Positions 6,244 to 12,603 of a DNA stretch of 12,864 nt are shown piece by piece. Where the stretch lies: NCBI GenBank assembly GCA_900555465.1, contig USLE01000010.1:1-12864 (forward strand), given 5' to 3'. The notes under the pieces are model-generated. The model worked only from the letters and a program-made list of their open reading frames with translations. It searched no databases and was not told the origin of the DNA. The DNA is from an uncultured Butyricicoccus sp. (GTDB taxonomy: Bacteria; Bacillota; Clostridia; Oscillospirales; Butyricicoccaceae). A program made the translations under genes and the position numbers. Position 1 is the first letter of the stretch. Every line of letters begins with the position of its first letter.

Positions 6244-7002
6244 ATGGAATACAGCATCCATGCGCTGGCAAAGCTTGCCGGGGTGAGCGCGCGCACCCTG
6301 CGGTATTACGATCAGATCGGGCTGCTCCGGCCCAAAGGCACGACCGAAGCGGGCTACCGCCTGTACGGGCAGGCCGAGGTCGACCTTTTGCAGCAGATTT
6401 TGTTCTACCGGGCGCTGGGCGTCAAGCTGAGCGAGATCGCCCGCATCGTGCAGGCGGATGATTTCGACCGGCTGCGCGCGCTGGAGAGCCATTTGTCCGC
6501 CCTGCATGCACGGCAGGCGCAGACCGCCGCCCTCATCGAAAGTGTGGAAAAAACCATCCGGTCGATCAAAGGAGGAACAGAGATGAGCGACAGCGAGAAG
6601 TTTGAGGCGTTCAAGCAGCGTGTCGTGCGGGAGAACGAGGAAAAATACGGTGCAGAGGTGCGCGCCCGGTACGGAGACGCGCAGATGGACGCGGCAAACG
6701 CCAAGGTGCTCGGCATGACGCAGGCGGATTATGAACGGTTCGAGGCGCTGAAAGACGAGGTGCAGCAGGCGCTCGAGGCTGCCGTCCGCGCGGGCGAGGA
6801 CCCCGCGGGCCCGGCGGGCGAGCGCATCACGCGCCTGCACAAAACATGGCTCGGGGGGACATGGAAAGAGTATACGGCAGGCGCGCACAAGGCACTGGCC
6901 GAGGGCTATGTGACGGACGCGCGGTTTACTGCGTATTACGACCGCAATGTACCCGGCTGCGCGCGCTTCCTGTGCGACGCGGTGCGGCACTGGGCGAAAT
7001 AA
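6244..7002 (+). CDS. MerR family regulator with TipAS ligand-binding domain
   Basis: A 252-residue transcription activator of the TipAL/Mta type. The N-terminal winged helix-turn-helix reads YSIHALAKLAGVSARTLRYY (residues 3-22), then DQIGLLRP and GYRLY. A dimerisation coiled coil follows at about 75-110. A C-terminal TipAS-like domain (about 120-250) contains the conserved WKEYT...EGYVTDARFTAYYD stretch. TipAL of Streptomyces (253 residues) and Bacillus Mta (257) have the same size and order and sense thiopeptides or other drugs. The ligand here is unknown. Two cysteines (239, 244) lie near the C-terminus; whether either equals the thiostrepton-reactive Cys of TipA cannot be told. ATG 6244 is chosen over GTG 6235 because GAGGAGG (6229-6235) sits 8 nt before it. 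No efflux gene is adjacent. Confidence 0.92.
   Translation: MEYSIHALAKLAGVSARTLRYYDQIGLLRPKGTTEAGYRLYGQAEVDLLQQILFYRALGVKLSEIARIVQADDFDRLRALESHLSALHARQAQTAALIESVEKTIRSIKGGTEMSDSEKFEAFKQRVVRENEEKYGAEVRARYGDAQMDAANAKVLGMTQADYERFEALKDEVQQALEAAVRAGEDPAGPAGERITRLHKTWLGGTWKEYTAGAHKALAEGYVTDARFTAYYDRNVPGCARFLCDAVRHWAK
6568..6585 (+). promoter_or_regulatory. Internal ribosome site and start for a TipAS-only isoform
   Basis: AAAGGAGG (6568-6575), a 7-nt spacer and an in-frame ATG (6583) lie at codon 114 of the regulator. Initiation here would give a 139-residue ligand-binding domain without DNA-binding domain. Streptomyces tipA makes such a short product (TipAS, 144 residues) in the same way. Confidence 0.7.
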
Positions 7003-7025
7003 AGCTGCCCGCGGGGCATAAAACA

Positions 7026-7069
7026 GGAGGGACTTTCAGAATCCGATTCTGAAAGCCCCTCCCGCTTTT
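7026..7069. terminator. Bidirectional terminator between MerR gene and small ORF
   Basis: The stem is a perfect 10 bp (CTTTCAGAAT 7033-7042 with 7046-7055) around a 3-nt loop, extended past an A·C mismatch by GGAGGG/CCCTCC. TTTT follows on the plus strand (7066-7069) and TTTTA on the minus strand, so it can stop both convergent transcripts. Confidence 0.8.
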
Positions 7070-7119
7070 CTCAGGCCCGGAAGCCTGCCGCAGCACGCCC
7101 CGGGCCGCTCACGCAGCGA

Positions 7120-7236
7120 TCAATACTGATGATCGTTCTTCTTGTTCTGGGTGCCGGTCTGCGGGTTCCTGTTCTGCTCGTTGTTCTGCTTCTGGTTTGC
7201 GGTAGAAGGAGTCGGGTTTTTGTTCTGCTTGCTCAT
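7120..7236 (-). CDS. Small Asn/Gln-rich basic hypothetical protein (38 aa)
   Basis: I do not recognise this gene. It encodes 38 residues starting MSKQNKNPTPSTANQ and ending KKNDHQY. About half of the residues are Asn, Gln or Lys, with no hydrophobic stretch and only one aromatic (the final Tyr), so it should be disordered and soluble. Support for a real gene: the sequence TAAAAGAGGTG gives a good ribosome site 7 nt before the ATG, a plausible promoter lies at 7294-7323, and a terminator follows (7026-7069). The composition recalls minor small acid-soluble spore proteins (gamma-type/SspN/SspP-like), but no diagnostic motif supports that, so it is a guess only. It is divergent from yebC. Confidence 0.65.
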   Translation of the reverse strand: MSKQNKNPTPSTANQKQNNEQNRNPQTGTQNKKNDHQY

Positions 7237-7293
7237 AACGAGTCACCTCTTTTATTGAAGTTTTCGATGCTAGTCTGCACGCCGGCGGCGAAA

Positions 7294-7323
7294 AATATAC
7301 GCACAGGGCTTGCGAAAATGCAA
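7294..7323 (-). promoter_or_regulatory. Promoter of the 38-aa protein gene
   Basis: Minus-strand TTGCAT (7318-7323), an 18-bp spacer and TATATT (7294-7299). It is about 57 nt upstream of the ATG. The -35 match is partial. Confidence 0.45.
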
Positions 7324-7359
7324 AAAATCTGATAAAATTTTTCTGCGCCGTATGGCGTT

Positions 7360-7388
7360 TTGTGGTTTGTTTAAATTATTTATATGAT
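7360..7388 (+). promoter_or_regulatory. yebC promoter
   Basis: TTGTGG (7360-7365), a 17-bp AT-rich spacer, then TATGAT (7383-7388), about 20 nt before the yebC start codon. Confidence 0.55.
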
Positions 7389-7408
7389 AGAAAGAGGGAC
7401 ATTCCAAC

Positions 7409-8152
7409 ATGTCGGGACATTCCAAGTGGCATAATATTGCCAAGCGCAAGGGCGCGAACGACGCGAAAAAGGCGAAAATCTTTACCAAGATCGGCCGTGA
7501 GATGGCGATCGCCATCAAGGAGGGCGGCTCCGCGAACCCGGACTTCAACGCCCGCCTGCGCGACTGCATCGCCAAGGCCAAGGCAAACAACATGCCCAAT
7601 GACAATATCAAGCGCACGCTGGATAAGTATTCGGGCGCAAACGGCCAGGTCAACTACGAGGCCAACAACTACGAGGGCTACGGCGTCGGCGGCGTTGCGG
7701 TCGTTGTCGAGACCCTGACCGACAATAAAAACCGCACGGTTGCGGACGTGCGCCACCTGTTTGACAAGTACGGCGCGGGCCTGGGCGCGACGAACTGCGT
7801 TTCCTGGCAGTTTGACAAGAAGGGCGTTATCATCATGGAGCGCGGCGAGCTGGACGAGGACACCGTGATGATGCAGGCGCTCGAGGCGGGCGCCGAGGAC
7901 TTCCAGGCGGACGAGAACACCTTCGAGATCTACACCACGCCGGACGATTTTTCCGCCGTGCGCGAGGCGCTCGAGACGCTGGGCTACTCCTTTGTCGAGG
8001 CCGAGATCGAAATGGTGCCGCAGAACTATATCACCCTCGAAAACGAGGAGGATATGGCCAAGATGCGCAAGCTGCTTGACAACCTCGAGGATAACGACGA
8101 TGTGCAGGCTGTGTGGCACAACTGGGAGAACGAGGACGACTACGAGGGCTGA
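7409..8152 (+). CDS. yebC: YebC/PmpR (TACO1) family protein
   Basis: A 247-residue cytoplasmic protein with the invariant family N-terminus MSGHSKWHNIAKRKGANDAK, followed by AKIFTKIGREMAIAIKEGG, then ANNMPNDNIKRTLDK (59-73) and the NNYEGYGVGGVAVVVETLTDNKNRT block. Length matches the family's ~240-250 residues. The family was long annotated as transcriptional regulator. Work on bacterial YebC and mitochondrial TACO1 points to a ribosome-associated factor that helps translate proline-rich stretches. The ATG at 7409 is preceded by GAGGGA about 9 nt upstream. It is monocistronic, with its own promoter and a perfect terminator. No ruvC/ruvAB neighbours are present in this window. Confidence 0.97.
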   Translation: MSGHSKWHNIAKRKGANDAKKAKIFTKIGREMAIAIKEGGSANPDFNARLRDCIAKAKANNMPNDNIKRTLDKYSGANGQVNYEANNYEGYGVGGVAVVVETLTDNKNRTVADVRHLFDKYGAGLGATNCVSWQFDKKGVIIMERGELDEDTVMMQALEAGAEDFQADENTFEIYTTPDDFSAVREALETLGYSFVEAEIEMVPQNYITLENEEDMAKMRKLLDNLEDNDDVQAVWHNWENEDDYEG

Positions 8153-8174
8153 GCCCCTGCTTCCCCGAAAACGC

Positions 8175-8213
8175 AAAACAGCGCTTGAACCGCGGTTCAA
8201 GCGCTGTTTTTTT
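8175..8213. terminator. Bidirectional terminator between yebC and pfkA
   Basis: A perfect 16-bp stem from AAAACAGCGCTTGAAC (8175-8190) with 8195-8210 around CGCG, followed by T7 on the plus strand and TTTTGCG on the minus strand. It serves both convergent genes. Confidence 0.93.
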
Positions 8214-8246
8214 GCATTTTTTCTGTCGCGTCTGTCCTGTACCCGC

Positions 8247-9323
8247 TCAGTCGCCCATCGACAGGCCGAGCGCGCGCGCCGCGCGGACGACTTCGCCGTC
8301 GGGCGGAACGGTCTTGAGCTTGCCCGCGACCTCGGAGAGCGGCACGGGCACGATCTTGTCGTTCTGCACCGCGACCATATAGCCGTACTTCTTGTCGCGG
8401 ATGAGCTGCGCCGCCGCCACGCCGAGGCGGCTGGTCAGCAGGCGGTCGGCCGGGCAGGGCGCGCCGCCGCGCTGATAATGGCCCGGGATGGTGACGCGGA
8501 TCTCCTGTCCGGTCAGCTCCTTGAGCTCGTCCGCAATGCGGTAGGAGATCGACGGATAGGGCATCTTCTCGCGCGCCGCCTTGAACTCCTTTTTGCTCAT
8601 CTTGGCCTCTTCCTGGCTGATCGCGCCTTCCGCGACCGCGAGGATGGAGAAGCGCTTGCCGCTCTGCTCGCGCTTCTGGATCGCCTTGGCGATCGCCTTG
8701 GCGCTGTACGGGATCTCCGGGATGATGATGATATCCGCGCCGGACGCGATGCCCGCATACAGCGTCAGCCAGCCCGCCTTGTGGCCCATGACCTCGACGA
8801 TGAACACGCGCGAATGCGAGAACGCGGTCGAGTGGATGGAGTCAATGACCGTGGACGCGATATCGATCGCGGACTGGAAGCCGAAGGTCATCTCGGTGCC
8901 CCACAGGTCGTTGTCGATCGTCTTGGGCAGGGTGACGACATTGACGCCGTTCTGGGAAAGCAGGTTGGCGGTCTTGTGCGTACCGTTGCCGCCCAGAATG
9001 ACAAGGCAGTCAAAGCCCTCGTCGCGGACGGTTTTGAGCATTTTCTCCAGCTTTGTGTCCTCGCTGTCCTCTTCCGCCTTCTGCATTTCCTTGAACGGCT
9101 GGCGCGAGGTGCCGAGGATGGTGCCGCCCAGCGTCAGGATATCCGAGAAATCCCTGGGGCTCATCACATGGTAGTCGCCCTCGATCAGGCCGCGGTAGCC
9201 GTCCCGGATGCCGTAGATGGTCACCTTGTTGCCCAGCTCGTTGTACAGCGTCTTGGCCACGCCGCGCAGCGCAGAGTTCAGGCCCTGGCAGTCGCCGCCG
9301 CTCGTCAGCATACCGATTTTCAT
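8247..9323 (-). CDS. pfkA: 6-phosphofructokinase
   Basis: A 358-residue glycolytic kinase converting fructose-6-phosphate to fructose-1,6-bisphosphate. TSGGDCQGLN (7-16) is the phosphate-donor loop. PKTIDND (133-139) holds the catalytic base Asp137. MGHKAGW and GHYQRGGAPCPADR (near residue 293 onward) are the substrate-binding blocks. The donor-selectivity positions are mixed: ILGGNGT (109-115) has Gly114 as in ATP enzymes, but Lys134 as in PPi-type enzymes, where E. coli PfkA has Gly. This combination occurs in clade-III-like ATP-PFKs of actinobacteria and Clostridia. Asn113 replaces the usual Mg-binding Asp. ATP is likelier than PPi but not certain. The start is ATG at 9323 with AGGAGG 7 nt upstream, from a near-consensus promoter. 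Confidence 0.94.
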   Translation of the reverse strand: MKIGMLTSGGDCQGLNSALRGVAKTLYNELGNKVTIYGIRDGYRGLIEGDYHVMSPRDFSDILTLGGTILGTSRQPFKEMQKAEEDSEDTKLEKMLKTVRDEGFDCLVILGGNGTHKTANLLSQNGVNVVTLPKTIDNDLWGTEMTFGFQSAIDIASTVIDSIHSTAFSHSRVFIVEVMGHKAGWLTLYAGIASGADIIIIPEIPYSAKAIAKAIQKREQSGKRFSILAVAEGAISQEEAKMSKKEFKAAREKMPYPSISYRIADELKELTGQEIRVTIPGHYQRGGAPCPADRLLTSRLGVAAAQLIRDKKYGYMVAVQNDKIVPVPLSEVAGKLKTVPPDGEVVRAARALGLSMGD

Positions 9324-9353
9324 AAGATCGCCTCCTGCATTTATAATATATTT

Positions 9354-9382
9354 ATCATACCCCTTTTTCTCCGGCTTGTGAA
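9354..9382 (-). promoter_or_regulatory. pfkA promoter
   Basis: Minus-strand TTCACA (9377-9382), a 17-bp spacer and TATGAT (9354-9359), each a 5/6 match to consensus. It is about 30 nt before the pfkA ATG. Confidence 0.75.
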
Positions 9383-9485
9383 GATGTTTTTGTATGTTTT
9401 ATCCAGCCCGCGCCAATGCGCCGGTTTTTGACTGCGCATGCAGAGCCGGGCGGTTTGCGGCGCGAAAATTTGTGCGATTTCGCAG

Positions 9486-9514
9486 TTGCCTCCCGGCGGG
9501 TTTTATGGTATGCT
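9486..9514 (+). promoter_or_regulatory. pflB promoter
   Basis: TTGCCT (9486-9491), 17 bp, TATGCT (9509-9514) with extended TGG. Transcription would begin near 9521, about 10 nt before the riboswitch P1 stem. A perfect dyad TGCGA-TT-TCGCA (9473-9484) abuts the -35. Confidence 0.6.
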
Positions 9515-9530
9515 GATGCCATGACAGATT

Positions 9531-9609
9531 CCCTGCAACTGACGGACAAAGGTGGAGCGCAAACCACCGGGGAGCAGGGGTTCCGCAATAAATGCCGACC
9601 GTCTGGGCA
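9531..9609 (+). ncRNA. ZTP riboswitch (pfl motif) aptamer
   Basis: Senses ZTP/ZMP (AICAR nucleotides), the signal of 10-formyl-tetrahydrofolate shortage. All consensus elements are visible. P1 is CCCTGC (9531-9536) with GCAGGG (9574-9579). P2 is GGTGG (9551-9555) with CCACC (9564-9568), followed by the conserved CGGGGAG. P3 is TGCC (9593-9596) with GGCA (9606-9609). The pseudoknot is GACGG (9541-9545) with CCGTC (9599-9603). The conserved 3' end CCGTCTGGGCA is near the family consensus CCGCCUGGGCA, with the pseudoknot pairing retained. pfl genes are the class's namesake targets. Confidence 0.94.
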
Positions 9610-9643
9610 GTGTCGCAAGCAATCCGCGATGCTGTCCTTTTTT
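9605..9643 (+). terminator. Riboswitch-controlled terminator
   Basis: GGGCAG (9605-9610) pairs with CTGTCC (9632-9637), with inner pairs TCGC/GCGA, and is followed by six T (9638-9643). Its 5' arm includes the aptamer P3 strand GGCA, so a ligand-stabilised aptamer should block it. That makes this a genetic ON switch for pflB. Confidence 0.85.
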
Positions 9644-9663
9644 GTTTGCCAAAAAAGGACAGC
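9631..9663 (+). repeat. 14-bp inverted repeat just past the terminator U-tract
   Basis: GCTGTCCTTTTTTG (9631-9644) pairs perfectly with 9650-9663 around a 5-nt loop. Its left arm contains the terminator's 3' arm and the whole U-tract, so this hairpin and the terminator are mutually exclusive. It ends 16 nt before the pflB ribosome site. Confidence 0.85.
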
Positions 9664-9692
9664 TCAGCCAAAAAACAGGAGGAGAACAAGAC

Positions 9693-11921
9693 ATGAACGC
9701 ATGGAACACCTTCAACGGCGGCGCTTGGCAGAACGAGATCAACGTCCGCGACTTCATCCAGAAAAACTACACCCCCTATGACGGCGACGGCGCCTTCCTC
9801 GCGCCCGCGACCGCACGCACCACCGCGCTGCGCGAAAAGTTCGACGCCCTGCTCGCCGAGGAGCGCGACAGGGGCGGCGTGCGCAGCATCGACACGGATA
9901 CCGTCATCACCATCACCGCATTCGGCCCGGGCTATCTGGACAGGGACAACGAGATCATCGTCGGCCTGCAGACCGACGAACCGTTAAAGCGCGCCTGCAA
10001 CCCGTTCGGCGGCATGCGCATGGTGCGCGAGGCGTGCAAGGCCTACGGCTACGAGGTCTCCCCCCAAATCGAGGAGGAGTTTAAGTATCACAAGACGCAT
10101 AACGACGGCGTGTTCTCCGCTTACACCAAGGACGTGCGCGAGGCGCGCCACGTCGGCCTGCTGACCGGCCTGCCGGACGCCTACGGCCGCGGCCGCATCA
10201 TCGGCGACTACCGCCGCGTCGCGCTGTACGGCGTGGACCGCCTGATCGAAGAAAAGCAGAAGGACAAGGACGCGCTCGGCGCGGTCCCGACCACGGAAGC
10301 CGAGATCCGCACCGCGGAGGAGCTCTCCGACCAGATCAAAGCGCTGAAGGACATGGTCAAGATGGCCGCGTCCTACGGCTTTGACATCACCCGCCCGGCG
10401 GAAAACGCAAAGGAGGCCGTGCAGTGGCTGTACTTTGCCTACCTCGCGGGCATCAAGGAGCAGAACGGCGCGGCGATGAGCCTCGGCCGCACCTCCACCT
10501 TCCTCGATATCTACTTTGAGCGCGACCTCAAGGCCGGCATCCTGACCGAGAGTGAGGCGCAGGAGATCATGGACGACTTCGTGCTGCACCTGCGCATGGC
10601 GCGCCACCTGCGCACGCCTGAGTACAACGAACTGTTCGGCGGCGACCCGATGTGGATCACCGAGGCGGTCGGCGGCATCGGCGAGGACGGCCGCCACATG
10701 GTCACCAAAAACAGCTACCGCATGCTCAACACGCTGTACAACTTAAACCCCGCGGCCGAGCCCAACCTGACCGTGCTGTGGAGCGAGCAGCTGCCCGAAA
10801 ACTGGAAGAAGTTCATCGCCAAAACCTCGATCGACACGGATGCGCTTCAGTATGAGAACGACGACGTGATGCGCCCGCACTTCGGCGACGACTACGCGAT
10901 CGCGTGCTGCGTTTCCGCGATGCGCGTGGGCAAGGACATGCAGTTCTTCGGCGCGCGCGCCAACATCGCAAAGCTGATGATGATGGCGATCAACGGCGGC
11001 CGCGACGAGAACAAGTTCGAGCAGGTCGGCCCGGAGCTGCCGGTCATGGAGGGCGATGTGCTCGATTACGACGAGGTCTGCCGCCGCATGGACTTCTACC
11101 GCCCGTGGCTGGCCAAGACCTATGTCTCCGCGATGAACACCATCCACTATATGCACGACAAATACGCCTACGAGAAGAGCCAGATGGCGCTGCACGACAC
11201 CGAGGTGCGCCGCCTGATGGCGTTCGGCATCGCGGGCATGAGCTGCATGGCGGACTCGCTCTCCGCGATCAAGTACGCCAAGGTGCGCCCCATCCGCAAC
11301 CCGGAGAACGGCGTCATCGTGGACTTTACGATTGAGGGCGACTTCCCGAAGTTCGGCAACGACGACGACCGCGTGGACGCCATCGCCTGCGAGCAGGTTG
11401 AGAAGTTCTACGAGGCGCTTAAGTCATACCCGCTCTACCGCGGCGCGATCCACACCCTGTCCATCCTGACCATCACCTCCAACGTGATGTACGGCAAAAA
11501 GACCGGCAACACGCCGGACGGCCGCCGCAAGGGCGAGCCGCTCGCGCCGGGCGCGAACCCGATGTCGGGCCGCGACAAGTCGGGCGCGCTGGCCTCGCTC
11601 AACTCGGTTGCCAAGCTCAGCTATGAGTACTGCCGCGACGGCATCTCCAACACCTTCTCGATCACCCCGGGCGCGCTCGGCAAGACCGACGAGGAGCGCG
11701 TGGACAATCTGGTCGCGATCATGGGCGGCTACTTTGCGCAGAACGCGCACCACCTGAATGTCAACGTCATGAACCGCGAAACGCTCATGGCAGCCTATGA
11801 GCACCCGGAGCAGTACCCCAACCTGACCATCCGCGTATCCGGCTATGCGGTCAACTTCTACAAGCTCAGCCGCGAGCAGCAGCGCGAGGTCATCTCCCGC
11901 ACGTTCCACGAGGCGATCTGA
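9693..11921 (+). CDS. pflB: Formate C-acetyltransferase (pyruvate formate-lyase)
   Basis: A 742-residue glycyl-radical enzyme that splits pyruvate with CoA into acetyl-CoA and formate under anaerobiosis. The catalytic cysteine pair Cys405-Cys406 is in [10 protein letters not shown]. The C-terminal radical motif [12 protein letters not shown] has Gly717, which the activase converts to the radical, 26 residues from the end as in the family. The PFL-specific blocks NPFGGMRM and [20 protein letters not shown] are also present. It is a true PFL rather than a diol or choline lyase, given the adjacent Cys-Cys and PFL-like tail. ATG 9693 is chosen because AGGAGGAG precedes it. An in-frame extension to 9552 would be translated from inside the riboswitch and is rejected. 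Expression is expected to rise with ZTP. pflA follows after an unusually long gap. Confidence 0.97.
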   Translation: MNAWNTFNGGAWQNEINVRDFIQKNYTPYDGDGAFLAPATARTTALREKFDALLAEERDRGGVRSIDTDTVITITAFGPGYLDRDNEIIVGLQTDEPLKRACNPFGGMRMVREACKAYGYEVSPQIEEEFKYHKTHNDGVFSAYTKDVREARHVGLLTGLPDAYGRGRIIGDYRRVALYGVDRLIEEKQKDKDALGAVPTTEAEIRTAEELSDQIKALKDMVKMAASYGFDITRPAENAKEAVQWLYFAYLAGIKEQNGAAMSLGRTSTFLDIYFERDLKAGILTESEAQEIMDDFVLHLRMARHLRTPEYNELFGGDPMWITEAVGGIGEDGRHMVTKNSYRMLNTLYNLNPAAEPNLTVLWSEQLPENWKKFIAKTSIDTDALQYENDDVMRPHFGDDYAIACCVSAMRVGKDMQFFGARANIAKLMMMAINGGRDENKFEQVGPELPVMEGDVLDYDEVCRRMDFYRPWLAKTYVSAMNTIHYMHDKYAYEKSQMALHDTEVRRLMAFGIAGMSCMADSLSAIKYAKVRPIRNPENGVIVDFTIEGDFPKFGNDDDRVDAIACEQVEKFYEALKSYPLYRGAIHTLSILTITSNVMYGKKTGNTPDGRRKGEPLAPGANPMSGRDKSGALASLNSVAKLSYEYCRDGISNTFSITPGALGKTDEERVDNLVAIMGGYFAQNAHHLNVNVMNRETLMAAYEHPEQYPNLTIRVSGYAVNFYKLSREQQREVISRTFHEAI

Positions 11922-11939
11922 CATCCTCCAGGAGGATGT
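11921..11939 (+). repeat. Perfect short palindrome at the pflB stop codon
   Basis: ACATCCTCC (11921-11929), one base, then GGAGGATGT (11931-11939). It begins on the last base of the TGA. No T-run follows, so it is not a normal terminator. It may protect the pflB mRNA 3' end. Confidence 0.7.
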
Positions 11940-12030
11940 ACCCAGCTTTCAGTAGCGAAAGATGTGACCTGCCCAATGGCAGCCGTAGGGCGCGCAGTGC
12001 ACGCCCGAGGGATAATGGGTTTCGTGGGAC

Positions 12031-12099
12031 GCGCCGTATGTGCCCACGCTTCACGGGCCGGAATGCGGCCTGCGCGGCCGCCTCGCGCACAAGAGGGGG
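12031..12099 (+). repeat. Palindromic module, inverted copy of 12298-12368
   Basis: On the plus strand this stretch aligns, at roughly three-quarters identity by eye, with the minus strand of 12298-12368. Shared blocks are GCGCCGT, TCACGGGC, GGCCTGCGCGGCC and ACAAGA-GGGG. It includes the hairpin GCGGCC-TGCGC-GGCCGC (12065-12081). Confidence 0.65.
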
Positions 12100-12103
12100 C
12101 CAG

Positions 12104-12312
12104 TTTGGCGCGCCGAGTCGTCGCGCCCTATGAAATTGCTCGGCAATTCACCTTCTCGCGCCACTGAGGTGGCATCTGTTTTGCTTACCGTGATACGGCA
12201 AATGGGCGGCAGACGGAAAGCATCACTTACCCTTGCGCGCGCAGCGCGCCCTAAAGGGAATGGGGTTGACCCGCAAGAAGGGGAAAACCGCAGGTGTTCC
12301 CCTTCTTGTCCG
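12104..12312 (+). repeat. Direct repeat unit 1 (~209 bp)
   Basis: It opens with TTTGGCGCGCCGAG (12104-12117), has a variable middle, then GGCAAATGGGCGGCAG (12197-12212), a 44-bp block identical to unit 2 (12223-12266), and a 12-bp stem CAAGAAGGGGAA (12274-12285 with 12297-12308). Confidence 0.8.
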
Positions 12313-12368
12313 CAGTGTGGCCGCGCAGGCCACAATTTCAGCCCGTGATGCACGGGCATACACGGCGC
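12298..12368 (-). repeat. Inverted module with GCGCA-loop and GTGATGCAC hairpins
   Basis: Minus-strand partner of 12031-12099. It carries the hairpin TGTGGCC-GCGCA-GGCCACA (12316-12334) and GCCCGTG-ATG-CACGGGC (12341-12357). Confidence 0.65.
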
Positions 12369-12390
12369 ACCGAGTCGTGGCTCAAGTCAT

Positions 12391-12603
12391 TTTGGCGCGC
12401 CGAGGTCGTCGCGCCCTACGGAGTAGGAGCAGTGAACGGTACGCGCATCGTTTCGGGGTGGCAGCCAATCCCCTGCCTGTTGCAATGGCAAATGGGCGGC
12501 AGCCGAAAGGCGTCACTTACCCTTGCGCGCGCAGCGCGCCCTAAAGGGAATGGGGTGATTCGCAAGAGGGGAGAAACCTTGGTGTCTCCCCTCTTGTGCG
12601 CCC
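12391..12603 (+). repeat. Direct repeat unit 2 (~213 bp)
   Basis: It has the same order of blocks as unit 1, offset by 287-290 bp: TTTGGCGCGCCGAG (12391-12404), GGCAAATGGGCGGCAG (12487-12502), the identical 44-bp block (12513-12556) and the 12-bp stem CAAGAGGGGAGA (12563-12574 with 12585-12596). The middle (about 12419-12486) differs from unit 1. Confidence 0.8.

Noticed and set aside
9470..9488. Rex binding site upstream of pflB
   Set aside because: TTGTG is present on one side but the other half does not give CACAA. Only the inner TGCGA/TCGCA dyad is symmetric.
9552..9692. N-terminal extension of PflB
   Set aside because: It would start inside the riboswitch aptamer and be translated through the terminator. 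The conserved protein and AGGAGG site point to 9693.
12104..12603. CRISPR array
   Set aside because: There are only two long units with a ~290-bp period and internal divergence, with no short regular repeat-spacer pattern and no cas genes.
12563..12603. Hairpin as an intrinsic terminator before pflA
   Set aside because: The strong stem is followed by TGCGCCCG rather than a U-tract.
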